Shown: positions 52,601 through 61,333 of the stretch, in pieces
Layout: each line of letters starts with the position of its first letter
How positions within the stretch are numbered: position 1 is the first letter of the stretch
Position numbers and translations under genes: made by a program
The notes under the pieces: model-generated
Told to the model about the DNA's origin: nothing
The model's database searches: none
The model's input: only the letters and a program-made list of their open reading frames with translations
Source: Aureimonas frigidaquae
GTDB lineage: Bacteria; Pseudomonadota; Alphaproteobacteria; Rhizobiales; Rhizobiaceae
Direction: 5' to 3'
Assembly: GCF_001463905.1 (NCBI RefSeq)
Contig: NZ_BBWR01000020.1
Coordinates: 1-64,000 of the forward strand
Length of the DNA: 64,000 bases

Positions 52601-55068
52601 TGGGCCGGCTCCCGCAGGGCGATGTCCGCCTGGTTGATTGCCGCATCGAGCTGCCGCAAATCGATCCGCGTTTCGCCCTGGATGGACGAGACGGTGCCGT
52701 TGATGGCCGTGTCGACGCCGTTCACCGTGGTGCGCCCGTCGACGACGGTCGTCTCGTTCAGGCGCGACAGATCGAGCGCAAGCGCCGCAATGTCGAGCGA
52801 GGGCAGGCTGAGCGCCGCGGCCTCGACGCGTCCCTCAGCCTGCGGCTGGTTCACATAGTCGAAGAGCGACACGTCGATCACGGCGTCCGCCAGGGTGATC
52901 TGGTTGATCGCCAGGGCGCCGGAGCGGATGTCGATCGTGGCTTCCGGCACGCCGTCCGCGTTCTGCCGGAAGGCGAGATCGCCGTTCACGGCGCCGCTCG
53001 CCTCCTGGCCGAACAGGCCCGCCAGGGTGGATACGTCCGGCGCGGCGATGGTGAGCGCGCCGCTGGGGACACTCTGCGCATCGAGCGCGATCTCACCCGT
53101 GATTTTGTTGTCGCCCTGCGTGACATCGAGATTGCGCAAGTATCGCGTGCCGTTCTCGGTCGCGAAATCGGCCGTCATGGCAAGCGGCTGTTCGTTGAAG
53201 CGGCCATTGACGGCAAGCGCGCCCTGCGGCGCATCCGGCGCGAAGGTGCCTGACAGGCTCGCCTCGACCTCCTGCAGCGTGCGCCCGGCAATGTCGAGAT
53301 CGGCGCCGTTGAGCGTCAGGTCGATCTGCGGCGCCGACAGGGTGCCGGCCGCCTGCAGGTCGAAATTGGCCGTCCCCGTCAGGCCGGCATCGGCGATGCG
53401 GGTCTGGTCGAGCGTGCCGGACAGATCGGCGGCGACCGCTTCACCGAGGAGGCTGGCCGACCCCGTCACCGAAAGGCCGGTGCCTTCCAGCGCGATGTCG
53501 CGGCCGGCATAGCCCTCGGCCGTCCGGGCAAGGTTGGCGCGCAGGCTGATGCGCTCGCCCGCATAATCGACGAGGGTCTGCGACAGGGCGGCGCTTTCCG
53601 CCTCCGTGCGCAGGGCAAGATCGAAGGTCGAGAAATCGCGCGCCGCACGGCCGGTGACGGCCGCGCTGGCTGCCCCCGTGGTCAGGCTGTTGGAATCAAT
53701 GACAATCTCGCCCTCGGTCAGGCTGCCATCGACGGACAGGGCGATGGGGCCCGTCAGGATATTGGCCGCCACGCCTTCCGGCGCGCTGGCCGTGGCGGCG
53801 TCCAGCGCCAGCCGGAAGGGGCCGGAGATGGCGTTGAGATCGAAGCCGGGGCTGGATGCGCGCAGGTCGATATCGCGCGCCAGGTAATCCTCGTAGCCCG
53901 CCGTGCGCGCCGCCGCGCTCACCTCCAGCGCCGCGGCGGACAGGGCCCCGCGCAGCGTTGCATTCAGCGAGGATATTTCCAGGTAGCTGCGTGAACCGAG
54001 CGCGCCGAAGGACAGGGGCACCGGGTCGCCTTCGCTGGTCGCCAGCATGATGCGCAGATCGTTCGTCGACCCCTGCGGATCGTAGGTGCCGGCGGCGTCG
54101 AGCTGCAGCGCGCCGGATACGAGCTGCGCGCGGGCAATGTCCACGATGCCGCCCTGATTGCGCAGGAGCACGTCGGCCGCCACGGTGGCGGACGGGCCGA
54201 CCATGTCGGCATACTGGGCCGGGACGAAGGGGCCGGTGATGGTCGTTACGTCGGCGGTCAGGCGCCGTCCGTCCGCACCGTCCTTGACGGAAGCATCGAT
54301 GGTGATCGCGCGCTCGGTGGCGATGTCGAGGCCGCCCGACAGGGTGAAGTCGCTGAGCGGCCCGTTGCCATCGACACTCACCGTGACGGGCGGCGCGCCC
54401 GGCAGTTTCAGGAGCCCGGCGATGATGCCGCCTTCCGGCTCGTTGGCATTGACGTTCAGCACGAGGCGGTTGTCGTCCGGCGCGAAGGCGATTTGCGCAC
54501 GGATCGTCCCCGGGCGGTCCTGTCGCTCGACATCGAAGGATACGTTCAACGCCGCTGGGCTCGGTGTGAGCTGCAGCGAACCGGTGGCCGACAACTCGGC
54601 CGCCACGCCCGCCACATCCTGCCCGAGCGTGAAGCGCCCGATGGAGATTTCGCCCACATTGGCGGTGATGTTGGGCAGCGAGAAGCCGCCGCCGCCGCTG
54701 CTCTCGTCCTCCGCCGTCGATGCGGTCCCGGCGGGCAGGCGGGTCAACTCGATGGTGCCGGCCGTCAGCCGTTGAATTTCGACCGTACGGCGGATCAGCG
54801 CCGTCGGCGACCAGTCGAGCGCCAGGTCACGCGCCGTCAGGTAGACGCCGTCCGGGTCGGAGACGGTCAGGCTTTCGATCCGCACGGCGCCGGAGAAGGC
54901 GCCGGACAGGCCCTCGATCCGGACCTCGGCGTTCTCGGTGGAAATGAGGTTCTGCAACTGGGTGGCGACGAAGCTTTGCGCCTGCGCCGGGGCGGCCGGC
55001 ATAAGAACGGCGCCGGCAAGCGCGGCCAGGGCAAGGAAGCGGGTGCGGAGCGCGGGGAGCATCAGCAT
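49699..55068 (-). CDS. tamB: Translocation and assembly module protein TamB
   Basis: A 1789-residue inner-membrane-anchored protein that spans the periplasm and works with TamA in outer-membrane protein or lipid transport. An uncleaved signal anchor or signal peptide occupies residues 1 to about 31 (ALAALAGAVLMPAAPAQAQS). The middle is a long series of degenerate beta-strand repeats with recurring G-x-[IL]-x-G patterns. The C-terminal DUF490 domain ends RGAVNANGGGEVGIFYEKEY and includes FQ-x-GRLQILSRRLDFERASLSF. It is longer than the E. coli protein of about 1259 residues, through more repeats. The start overlaps the tamA stop (ATGA). Confidence 0.93.
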   Translation of the reverse strand: MLMLPALRTRFLALAALAGAVLMPAAPAQAQSFVATQLQNLISTENAEVRIEGLSGAFSGAVRIESLTVSDPDGVYLTARDLALDWSPTALIRRTVEIQRLTAGTIELTRLPAGTASTAEDESSGGGGFSLPNITANVGEISIGRFTLGQDVAGVAAELSATGSLQLTPSPAALNVSFDVERQDRPGTIRAQIAFAPDDNRLVLNVNANEPEGGIIAGLLKLPGAPPVTVSVDGNGPLSDFTLSGGLDIATERAITIDASVKDGADGRRLTADVTTITGPFVPAQYADMVGPSATVAADVLLRNQGGIVDIARAQLVSGALQLDAAGTYDPQGSTNDLRIMLATSEGDPVPLSFGALGSRSYLEISSLNATLRGALSAAALEVSAAARTAGYEDYLARDIDLRASSPGFDLNAISGPFRLALDAATASAPEGVAANILTGPIALSVDGSLTEGEIVIDSNSLTTGAASAAVTGRAARDFSTFDLALRTEAESAALSQTLVDYAGERISLRANLARTAEGYAGRDIALEGTGLSVTGSASLLGEAVAADLSGTLDQTRIADAGLTGTANFDLQAAGTLSAPQIDLTLNGADLDIAGRTLQEVEASLSGTFAPDAPQGALAVNGRFNEQPLAMTADFATENGTRYLRNLDVTQGDNKITGEIALDAQSVPSGALTIAAPDVSTLAGLFGQEASGAVNGDLAFRQNADGVPEATIDIRSGALAINQITLADAVIDVSLFDYVNQPQAEGRVEAAALSLPSLDIAALALDLSRLNETTVVDGRTTVNGVDTAINGTVSSIQGETRIDLRQLDAAINQADIALREPAQITIGQNGVNLGQIRLSVGSGGLALAGALSDEIALDLTLDAFPLAVANPFVDGLDAAGTLTGDIKTAGPSDNIRADFNLALAGLATSQTRQADLPAVDGTVAGRYRGGIASLDTARLTIGSGTVALTGDVGETLDAQLTLTDIPVALANGFVDGLGASGTISGQAEATGAIDNPVIAFDLDGRNITAERVAAAGTGAMTLDVTGRLANYTVRFDTAEARIGNGTVSAVGSVGRDLDLSLDIDRLPVAIANAFVPGLGATGSVSGTATAGGTLGRPEASFSLNGNDIAAQALSRSGVQQVALDIAGAYRNDVLSVERGRIQAGGGTLDISGTVGDTLDLRLAMQNLPLALANAASPDLGAQGTLSGTANATGSLASPAASFDVTGSNLSVAAARAAGAPAANLNAAGRYERETLNLRTARVDLAGGGNITATGSAGRQLNLDVTLSGVPAAIAAAAAPDIAPQGTIRGSVQARGTLARPSVNYDLAVDALSLAQTREAGVGPLDVAARGAYAGTRVTLDGRLAGAGLAFTANGAVNLAGTPAFDIQLNGNAPLALANRILAEGGRSIQGEVLVNARVAGTAAAPNVTGTVSTSGARFVDTGINLAIDNINTTIALSGNRATISAFSASLASGGNIAVSGGIGLNAGFPADIVVTIRDGRYADGELFSTRLNADLTLRGPLLGAAVLGGTINAQEIAIVIPDQLPSSLAELDVRHVNAPQAVYVQQRQIDPDGGATGTSGGGIALDLTLNAPNRVFVRGRGLDLELGGTIRITGPASNLGIVGGFDLQRGRLQILSRRLDFERASLSFTGNLIPTVDFLAQSDTGQATVYVAVTGPAQDPSFTFTSSPALPQDEVLARLIFGQATSDLSPLQIAQLASAAASLAGVGGSTGLLDSLRSQLGVDDIDIRTTADGQAAVGVGQYLNENTYIGVDTTGRVSIDLDLGRDIKARGAVNANGGGEVGIFYEKEY

Positions 55069-57017
55069 CAGAAGGCCTGCCCTATGCCGGCATAGATCTG
55101 GAAATCGCCATCGCGCGGGCCGGGATCGAGCGGAAACCCGACATCGACGCGGATGGGACCGAAACTCGTCAGGTACCGCGCGCCGACACCCGCGCCCACC
55201 TTGAACTCTCCGAAATCGGGGAAGAGATCGTCCGATACGGTGCCGCCATCCACGAAGGGGACGATCTGGATCGTCTCCGTTACGCCGATGCGCAGTTCGA
55301 GCGAGGCTTCGAAGAGCGACAGGCCGCCCGTCGGCGTATCGACGAAGTCCGGGTTGGTGCCGGGCAGGGCGACATCGGGGAAGTAGGGCCCGATCGACTG
55401 GAACACGTAGCCGCGCACCGAGCCGCCACCACCGGCGAAGAACCGGCGGTCATTGGGAATGTCCTGAAGATCGGCGCCGAGGATGGTGCCATAGGCAGCG
55501 CGCCCGGCGATGACGAAACGGCTGTCCTCGTCGAAGGACAGATAGGCGGAAGCATCGCCGCGCGCCTTGAGGAAGGGCACCGTGTTCAGCGCATCGTAGG
55601 ACGGCTCGGCCGTGGCCTTCAGCATGTAGCCGCTGGTCGGGTTCAACTCGTTGTTGCGCGCATCCAGCGTGTAGCTGAGCGGAACGGAGCCGATCAGGAA
55701 ATCCTCGGTGCCGAGATAGTCGGTGATTTCCTCATACTCGATCAGGATGCCGGCAGTGACGGATTGCCGCTTGTCGATGCGGTATTCCACGCCGCTATAT
55801 CCGGCCACGGACGCACGGTCATAGGCCAGCGGCTGCTCGCGCAGCGCCGTGAGCGAGCCGATATAAACCGAGTCCGGCCCGAGCACGCCAGGCTTGCGGA
55901 ACACGGCCGAGCCCCGATAGTCGAAGCCGTCGGTCTCTCGCCCCGTGTCGGAAATCTCGTTGGCGCCGATCCGGCTGACCGTTCCCTCCAGGCGGATGCT
56001 CTCGGCGCCGCCGAACAGGTTGCGGTGCTGCCAATAGGCGTTCACACCCGCCCCGTCCGTGTTGGAAAAGGTGGCGCCGGCGCCGAAGACGCGGAAGGGA
56101 CGCTCGGCCACCTCCACCATGACGGGGACGGTGCCGTCGGCAAGCTGCCCATCCGCCGCCCGCACGTTGACGCTCGAAAAGACGTTGAGCTTGGACAGGC
56201 GCTCACGTGCATCGGCAAGATCCTGCCGCGAATAGACGGTGCCCGGCTGGATGCCGGTCATGTAGGCGATGAAGCCCGGCCGCACCGCTTCCGCGCCCTT
56301 GACCGTCGTGACCCCGAAGGGGACCTTCGGTCCGGGCGACAGGTCCAGTTCATAGTCCAGCGCACCGCGGGACGAATCCGCGATCACGTCGCGATGCTCG
56401 ATGGCGGCGAAGGGGCGGCCCGTATCCTCGATGGCGCGGTAGATGCGATTCTGCATCGTCAGGATGCGGGTGCTGTCGGCCGAGGAGCCCGTCGTCAGCT
56501 CATACTCGTCCGCATCGATGACCGGCTCGCCATCGGTCGTCACCCGGACACGGCCCACCTTGTAGAGCTGGCCGGGCTGGACGGTGATCGTCACAGGCAC
56601 CGTTCCGCTCGTGTTGAACTGTGTATCGGGCGCCAGGGTCGCGATATCCTGCCCTTCGATGCGGATGGTGACGATGCCATCGTAGCGGGAGTTTTCGAAG
56701 AGCGCCGCCACCAGGCGCTTGCGGTCGTTGCGGGCTTTGGCGAGCAGGCCGAGCGAGCCGGAAACGGCTTCGTCCTCGTCCGCCACCAGCGTGGAGGCCG
56801 CCTCCAGCGCATCCTGAAGCCCCTCGACCTCCTGCGTCAGGGTCAGCGTGACACTGTAGGTCACGGGATCCAGGATCGGCTCGGCGTCCTCGTCGTCGCG
56901 CTCGAAGAATTTGAACCCGAACAGCTCGAAGGAGGCAGCCGGCAGCGTGCCGGCCAGAAGGCCGACCGACGTGACCGAAGCCATCAAGGTCAGGATCAGT
57001 CCCCGTCGCAAAGCCAC
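55068..57017 (-). CDS. tamA: BamA/TamA family outer-membrane protein TamA
   Basis: A 649-residue Omp85-family beta-barrel protein. A signal peptide (VALRRGLILTLMASVTS onward, cleavage near LPAAS) is followed by POTRA-like domains (GTVPVTITVQPGQLYKVGRV) and a C-terminal barrel ending in Phe (QIYAGIGQAF). The lid-loop motif is near GGGSVRGYVFQSIGP. It forms a pair with TamB, with which it overlaps by one base. The GTG at 57017 is favoured because GGAGGGA lies 10 bases ahead and a signal peptide starts there; an ATG at 57098 would add 27 residues that spoil the signal sequence. Confidence 0.92.
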   Translation of the reverse strand: MALRRGLILTLMASVTSVGLLAGTLPAASFELFGFKFFERDDEDAEPILDPVTYSVTLTLTQEVEGLQDALEAASTLVADEDEAVSGSLGLLAKARNDRKRLVAALFENSRYDGIVTIRIEGQDIATLAPDTQFNTSGTVPVTITVQPGQLYKVGRVRVTTDGEPVIDADEYELTTGSSADSTRILTMQNRIYRAIEDTGRPFAAIEHRDVIADSSRGALDYELDLSPGPKVPFGVTTVKGAEAVRPGFIAYMTGIQPGTVYSRQDLADARERLSKLNVFSSVNVRAADGQLADGTVPVMVEVAERPFRVFGAGATFSNTDGAGVNAYWQHRNLFGGAESIRLEGTVSRIGANEISDTGRETDGFDYRGSAVFRKPGVLGPDSVYIGSLTALREQPLAYDRASVAGYSGVEYRIDKRQSVTAGILIEYEEITDYLGTEDFLIGSVPLSYTLDARNNELNPTSGYMLKATAEPSYDALNTVPFLKARGDASAYLSFDEDSRFVIAGRAAYGTILGADLQDIPNDRRFFAGGGGSVRGYVFQSIGPYFPDVALPGTNPDFVDTPTGGLSLFEASLELRIGVTETIQIVPFVDGGTVSDDLFPDFGEFKVGAGVGARYLTSFGPIRVDVGFPLDPGPRDGDFQIYAGIGQAF

Positions 57018-57340
57018 GCCCGCTCTATCCCTCCATCCGTTATCGACATGCGAGCCAACGTCCCCCGAAGGCCTGCCGTCGCATCGAATGGGTAACATGC
57101 CGACCGGTCGGTAAATGACAACCTACGAACGCGTTGCCAGGCGGGCAATGACACGCAAAGAGCGGATTCGGCGCCCCCGTTGTGGGCGAAGGGTCACACC
57201 CCCGAACCGTGCCCGTCGCATCTAAGCCATTGATCTATAATTATAAAGTAACGTTAATCGGATCGTAACCATAATCATGGCCTCTCGCGCGACAATCCGC
57301 CGCTTGGCAGGAACATATGTAGAACGCTAAACTCTAGCCC
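57018..57340. other. Divergent intergenic region between tamA and the radical SAM gene
   Basis: A stretch of 323 bases without a gene. It contains a 12-bp palindrome at 57100-57111 and an AT-rich island at about 57229-57290 with the words TATAAT (57236-57241), TTATAAAG and ATAATC, which stand out against the surrounding high GC and probably hold promoter elements. I do not see a clear -35/-10 pair for either direction, nor a LexA-type site I could defend. Confidence 0.4.
57100..57111. promoter_or_regulatory. Perfect 12-bp palindrome upstream of tamA
   Basis: CCGACCGGTCGG is fully self-complementary and lies 82 bases ahead of the tamA GTG. Sequences of this type are common TetR-family operators, but no regulator gene is adjacent and its function is a guess. 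Confidence 0.4.
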
Positions 57341-58579
57341 ATGGCCAAGACGAACCTTCTCGACAAGCTCGCCATCTTGAGCGATGCCGCAAAATACGAT
57401 GCCTCCTGTGCGTCGAGCGGGTCGGCAAAACGCAATTCCTTGAAGAGCGGGGGCATCGGTTCGACGGAAGGGTCGGGCATCTGCCATGCCTACGCGCCGG
57501 ATGGGCGCTGCATCTCGCTCCTGAAGATCCTCCTGACCAATTTCTGCATCTACGATTGCGTCTACTGCGTGAACCGCCATTCCTCCAATGTGCGGCGGGC
57601 GCGCTTTTCGGTGGAAGAGGTCGTGGATCTGACACTGAACTTCTACCGGCGCAATTATATCGAAGGCCTGTTCCTGTCGTCCGGGATCATCCGCAATTCC
57701 GATTATACGATGGAGGAAATGGTGCGCGTGGCGCGCAGCCTGCGCCTCGACCATGGATTTGCCGGCTACATCCATTTGAAGGCCATCCCGGAAGCCTCGC
57801 CCGCGCTGATGGAAGAGGCAGGGCTCTATGCCGACCGGCTTTCGGTCAATATCGAACTGCCGACCGATGTCGCGCTCAGCCAGTTCGCTCCGGAAAAGCG
57901 CCCGCGCGATATCCGCCGCTCGATGGGGCATCTGCGCCTGAAGATCGAGGAGCAGAACGATGCGCCCTCGACGGGCGGCAAGCGACCGCCCCGTTTCTCG
58001 CCCGCCGGGCAATCCACGCAGATGATCGTGGGCGCAGACGGGGCGGATGATGATGCGATCCTGGCCCGGTCGGAGAACCTCTACGGCTCGTTCCGGTTGA
58101 AGCGCGTTTACTACTCGGCCTTCTCGCCCATACCCGACGCGTCGTCCAAATTGCCTCTGTCGCGCCCGCCCTTGATGCGCGAGCACCGGCTTTATCAGGC
58201 CGACTGGCTGATGCGCTTTTACGGCTTCGAGCGCAACGAGATCGTTTCGGGCGGGGATGACGGCATGCTCGACCTTGCCATCGACCCCAAGCTTGCCTGG
58301 GCGCTGAAGAACCGGGGCCGGTTCCCGGTCGATGTGAACCGCGCTGACAAGGAAGCCTTGCTGCGCGTTCCCGGTTTCGGCACCCGGGCGGTCAATCGCA
58401 TTCTGTCGACCCGGCGGCATCGCACCCTGCGGCTGGAGGATGTCGGCCGGCTCTGCCAGTCCCTGGCCAAGGTGCGTCCCTTCATCACGGCGCTGGACTG
58501 GAGCCCGGGCGGGCTGACCGATCTGAACGGGCTGCGCGGCAAGCTGGTGCCGCAACCCGCGCAGCTGGATCTGTTCTGA
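57341..58579 (+). CDS. UdgX-linked radical SAM protein (putative DNA modification/repair)
   Basis: A 412-residue radical SAM protein of the group partnered with UdgX-type uracil-DNA glycosylase domain proteins (TIGR03916 type). The cluster-binding motif CxxxCxxC is NFCIYDCVYCVNRH with Cys69, Cys73 and Cys76. The barrel continues through LFLSSGIIRNSDYTMEEM and YIHLKAIPEASPALME. The C-terminus has a helix-hairpin-helix (LLRVPGFGTRAVNRIL, about residues 338-353), which implies DNA binding. It recalls spore photoproduct lyase in outline. The natural lesion and product are not known to me. udgX starts 1 base after its stop. Confidence 0.87.
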   Translation: MAKTNLLDKLAILSDAAKYDASCASSGSAKRNSLKSGGIGSTEGSGICHAYAPDGRCISLLKILLTNFCIYDCVYCVNRHSSNVRRARFSVEEVVDLTLNFYRRNYIEGLFLSSGIIRNSDYTMEEMVRVARSLRLDHGFAGYIHLKAIPEASPALMEEAGLYADRLSVNIELPTDVALSQFAPEKRPRDIRRSMGHLRLKIEEQNDAPSTGGKRPPRFSPAGQSTQMIVGADGADDDAILARSENLYGSFRLKRVYYSAFSPIPDASSKLPLSRPPLMREHRLYQADWLMRFYGFERNEIVSGGDDGMLDLAIDPKLAWALKNRGRFPVDVNRADKEALLRVPGFGTRAVNRILSTRRHRTLRLEDVGRLCQSLAKVRPFITALDWSPGGLTDLNGLRGKLVPQPAQLDLF

Positions 58580-58580
58580 C

Positions 58581-60053
58581 ATGTTCGTCGCCACGCTGGC
58601 GCATGCCGCCGATTTCGACGGTTGGCGCGTGGCGGCGCGGGCCGCGCTCGCACAGGGCCTGACGCCCGAGGCGCTCACTTTCGTGGTGGAGGGGGAGGGG
58701 ACGCTGTTCGGCGAAAACCTGTCCCTGTCGGCGGGCGATGCCAGCACCATCCGCGTGCCGAAGGCCTTTCCGGACCTTGCCCGGCTTGTCGTCTGCCACC
58801 GCGATCCGCAGCGTTTCAACCTTTGTTACCGGCTGCTCTGGCGGCTGCAGCATGAGCGGCGGCTCCTGGAGATCGCCTCCGATGTGGAGGTGCGCCGCGC
58901 CTACGAGATGGAGAAGGCCGTCCGCCGCGATAGTCACAAGATGAAGGCTTTCGTCCGCTTCCGCGAGGTGGTGGAGGGGGAGGGCCAATCGCATTTCATC
59001 GCCTGGTTCGAGCCGTTCCACCATGTGGTGGAGCTGACCGCGCCCTTCTTTATGCGGCGCTTCACCGGCATGCGCTGGACCATCCTGACGCCGTTGCGCT
59101 CGGTCCATTGGGACGGCGTGGAACTGCGCTACGGCCCGCCCGCGCCGGAAAGCGACAAACCCGCCGACGATGCCATGGAAACGCTGTGGCTCACCTATTA
59201 CGCTTCCATCTTCAACCCCGCCCGGCTGAAGGTGAAGGCCATGCAGGCGGAGATGCCACAGAAATACTGGCACAACCTGCCCGAAGCGCAGCTCATCCGC
59301 CCCCTGATCGAGGGGGCCGAAGCGGCGTCTCGACGCATGATCGAAACCGCGCCCACCGCTCCGGGATTGCGTCATGAGCGGTCACGGGAGCGGATGGACA
59401 TGGCAGTTGCGGCGGCACGGCAGGATGAGGCCTTCGGCGGCTTCAACAAGCGTCCCGACACGCTGGACGAAGCGCGGGACCAGGCCTCCCGCTGCCGGGC
59501 CTGTCCCTTGTGGGAACCGGCGACGCAGACCGTCTTCGGCCAGGGGCCCGCAAACGCCCCGGTGATCTTCGTGGGCGAGCAGCCGGGCGACCAGGAGGAT
59601 CTGGCCGGCCAGCCCTTCATCGGGCCGGCAGGCAAGGTGTTCGACACCGCCCTCGGCCAGGCGGGCGTGGACCGCCGCCAGGTCTATGTCACCAATGCGG
59701 TGAAGCACTTCAAATTCGTCCCGCGTGGCAAGCGGCGCATTCACCAGAAGCCCAATATGGGGGAGGTGAAGGTGTGCCGCTGGTGGCTCGACATCGAGCG
59801 GGAACTCGTCAAGCCGAAGCTGATCGTCGCCCTGGGCGCCACGGCGGCGGCGGCCGTGCTCGGCAAGAGCGTAACCATCCGCGATACGCGCTCCCGGCTG
59901 ATCGATCTGGACGATGGCGGCCGGCTCCTCATCACCGTGCATCCCGCCTATATTCTGCGCCTGCCGGACCCGGCGGCCCAGAAGGCCGAGGAGCAGGCCT
60001 TCCATGCGGACATGGCCCTCGTTAAGGAGACGGTACCGGAGGTTGCGGCCTGA
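58581..60053 (+). CDS. udgX: UdgX family uracil-DNA binding protein with N-terminal DUF4130 domain
   Basis: A 490-residue two-domain protein. The N-terminal half (1 to about 250) is the DUF4130/TIGR03915-type domain found with radical SAM partners. The C-terminal half (about 290-490) is a family-4-like uracil-DNA glycosylase: GEQPGDQED at 332-340, HPAYILR from His454, and possible Fe-S ligands Cys305, Cys308 and Cys399. The UdgX hallmark KRRIH is at 384-388; in the studied UdgX, the His of this loop attacks the abasic sugar and leaves the protein covalently fixed to DNA. Where family 4 enzymes have NVVKC, this has NAVKH. It is tightly coupled to the radical SAM gene. Confidence 0.92.
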   Translation: MFVATLAHAADFDGWRVAARAALAQGLTPEALTFVVEGEGTLFGENLSLSAGDASTIRVPKAFPDLARLVVCHRDPQRFNLCYRLLWRLQHERRLLEIASDVEVRRAYEMEKAVRRDSHKMKAFVRFREVVEGEGQSHFIAWFEPFHHVVELTAPFFMRRFTGMRWTILTPLRSVHWDGVELRYGPPAPESDKPADDAMETLWLTYYASIFNPARLKVKAMQAEMPQKYWHNLPEAQLIRPLIEGAEAASRRMIETAPTAPGLRHERSRERMDMAVAAARQDEAFGGFNKRPDTLDEARDQASRCRACPLWEPATQTVFGQGPANAPVIFVGEQPGDQEDLAGQPFIGPAGKVFDTALGQAGVDRRQVYVTNAVKHFKFVPRGKRRIHQKPNMGEVKVCRWWLDIERELVKPKLIVALGATAAAAVLGKSVTIRDTRSRLIDLDDGGRLLITVHPAYILRLPDPAAQKAEEQAFHADMALVKETVPEVAA

Positions 60054-60096
60054 CGGGCCGCGTCCAACCGATCCGTTCTGTCCCGAGGGAGGTTTC

Positions 60097-61236
60097 ATGA
60101 CCAGGCGCCTGCGCACTCTTCACCACGCCGCCGGCATGGCCCTCGCCGGCCTTCTGGCGGCGTCCGGCGCTCGTGCGAGCGAGCCGGCCGCTATCGACGC
60201 ATCGGTGTGCGCGCTCATGGCCGAGCATGCCATACCCGGCATGGCCGTCGGTCTTTCCAAGGACGGGCAGGTGACGATCCTGACCTATGGCGTTGCCCGG
60301 CCGGGTGGACGCGAACCCGTCACAGCCGACACGATCTTCGAGATCGGCTCCATCTCCAAGACCTTCACCGCCACGCTCGGCGCCTATGCGCAGGCATCCG
60401 GCACATTGTCGCTCGACGATCCGGCAGGCCGCCATCTGCCGGCGCTGGACGGGCATCCGATCGGCGCGGCCCGGCTCGTGGACCTTGCCACCTATGCCGC
60501 CGGCGGGCTGCCGCTGCAATTTCCGGACGGCGTTTCGAGCGATGCCGACGCCATCGCCTGGGCAGAGAAATGGACGCCGCGCGAGCCGGCCGGCACGGTG
60601 CGGCAATATTCCAATCCGAGCATCGGCCTGTTCGGCTATGTGGCAGCACAGGCGCTGGGCGAAGACTTCCAAACCCTGATGCAGGACCATCTCTTCCCGG
60701 CATTCCAGCTCAAAAACACCTTCATCACCGTGCCACAGGCGCGGGAGGGCGCCTATGCGAAGGGCGTTGCGCGCAACGGCCGGACGGTGCGCGTCAATCC
60801 CGGCGCGCTCGATGCCGAGGCCTATGGCGTCAAGACGACGGCCGGTGACCTCCTCGCCTTCCTGAATGCCCAGATGGACCCGTCCGCGCTTCCCGATGCC
60901 TGGCGGCAGGCCGTGGAGACGACCCACATTCCGCACTACCGCACCGGCCCCATGCGCCAGGCGCTTGGATGGGAGGTCTACCCGGCCGATGTGCCCTTGG
61001 ACGATCTCATGTCCGGCAATGGCACGCCCATGGCCCTGGAGCTGCAGCCCATCGAACCCGTGGGAGATATCCCCGCCGATCTCCTCCTCAACAAGACCGG
61101 CTCCACCGCCGGCTTCGGCGCCTATGCGGTGGCGATCCCCTCCAAACGGCTGGCGATCGTGATTCTGGCGAACCGGAGCTACCCGAATGCCGAACGCGTG
61201 AAACTGGCATATGAGATCATCGACGGTTTTCGATGA
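60097..61236 (+). CDS. ampC: Class C (AmpC-type) beta-lactamase
   Basis: A 379-residue exported serine enzyme. The signal peptide runs to about residue 28 (SGARA-SEP). The three active-site elements are in place: Ser85-Ile-Ser-Lys88 (SxxK), Tyr171-Ser-Asn173 (YxN), and Lys333-Thr-Gly335 (KTG) within LLNKTGSTAGFGAYAVAIPS, followed by VILANRSYPNAERVKLA, which is characteristic of class C beta-lactamases rather than of DD-peptidases or esterases. It should hydrolyse cephalosporins in the periplasm. The start follows a GAGGGAGG sequence. No ampR regulator is adjacent, so expression is probably not of the ampR-induced type. Confidence 0.88.
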   Translation: MTRRLRTLHHAAGMALAGLLAASGARASEPAAIDASVCALMAEHAIPGMAVGLSKDGQVTILTYGVARPGGREPVTADTIFEIGSISKTFTATLGAYAQASGTLSLDDPAGRHLPALDGHPIGAARLVDLATYAAGGLPLQFPDGVSSDADAIAWAEKWTPREPAGTVRQYSNPSIGLFGYVAAQALGEDFQTLMQDHLFPAFQLKNTFITVPQAREGAYAKGVARNGRTVRVNPGALDAEAYGVKTTAGDLLAFLNAQMDPSALPDAWRQAVETTHIPHYRTGPMRQALGWEVYPADVPLDDLMSGNGTPMALELQPIEPVGDIPADLLLNKTGSTAGFGAYAVAIPSKRLAIVILANRSYPNAERVKLAYEIIDGFR

Positions 61237-61274
61237 TCTGCTACCAGGCGCGCGAAGCGGGGGGCTTGAAGGCT

Positions 61275-61300
61275 GGGATAGCGCAGTGCAAGGCTATCCC
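61275..61300 (+). terminator. Hairpin downstream of ampC
   Basis: Perfect 8-bp arms GGGATAGC and GCTATCCC around a 10-base loop, starting 38 bases past the ampC stop. It lacks a T-run. It could equally be an operator of the antitoxin-like remnant that begins at 61334. Confidence 0.4.
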
Positions 61301-61333
61301 GACCGTCAAGGACTGCCTGATAGGAAAAACGTC

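Noticed and set aside
57018-57098. Longer TamA start at 57098
   Set aside because: It would add 27 polar residues before the signal peptide and lacks a ribosome-binding sequence; the GTG at 57017 has GGAGGGA ahead.
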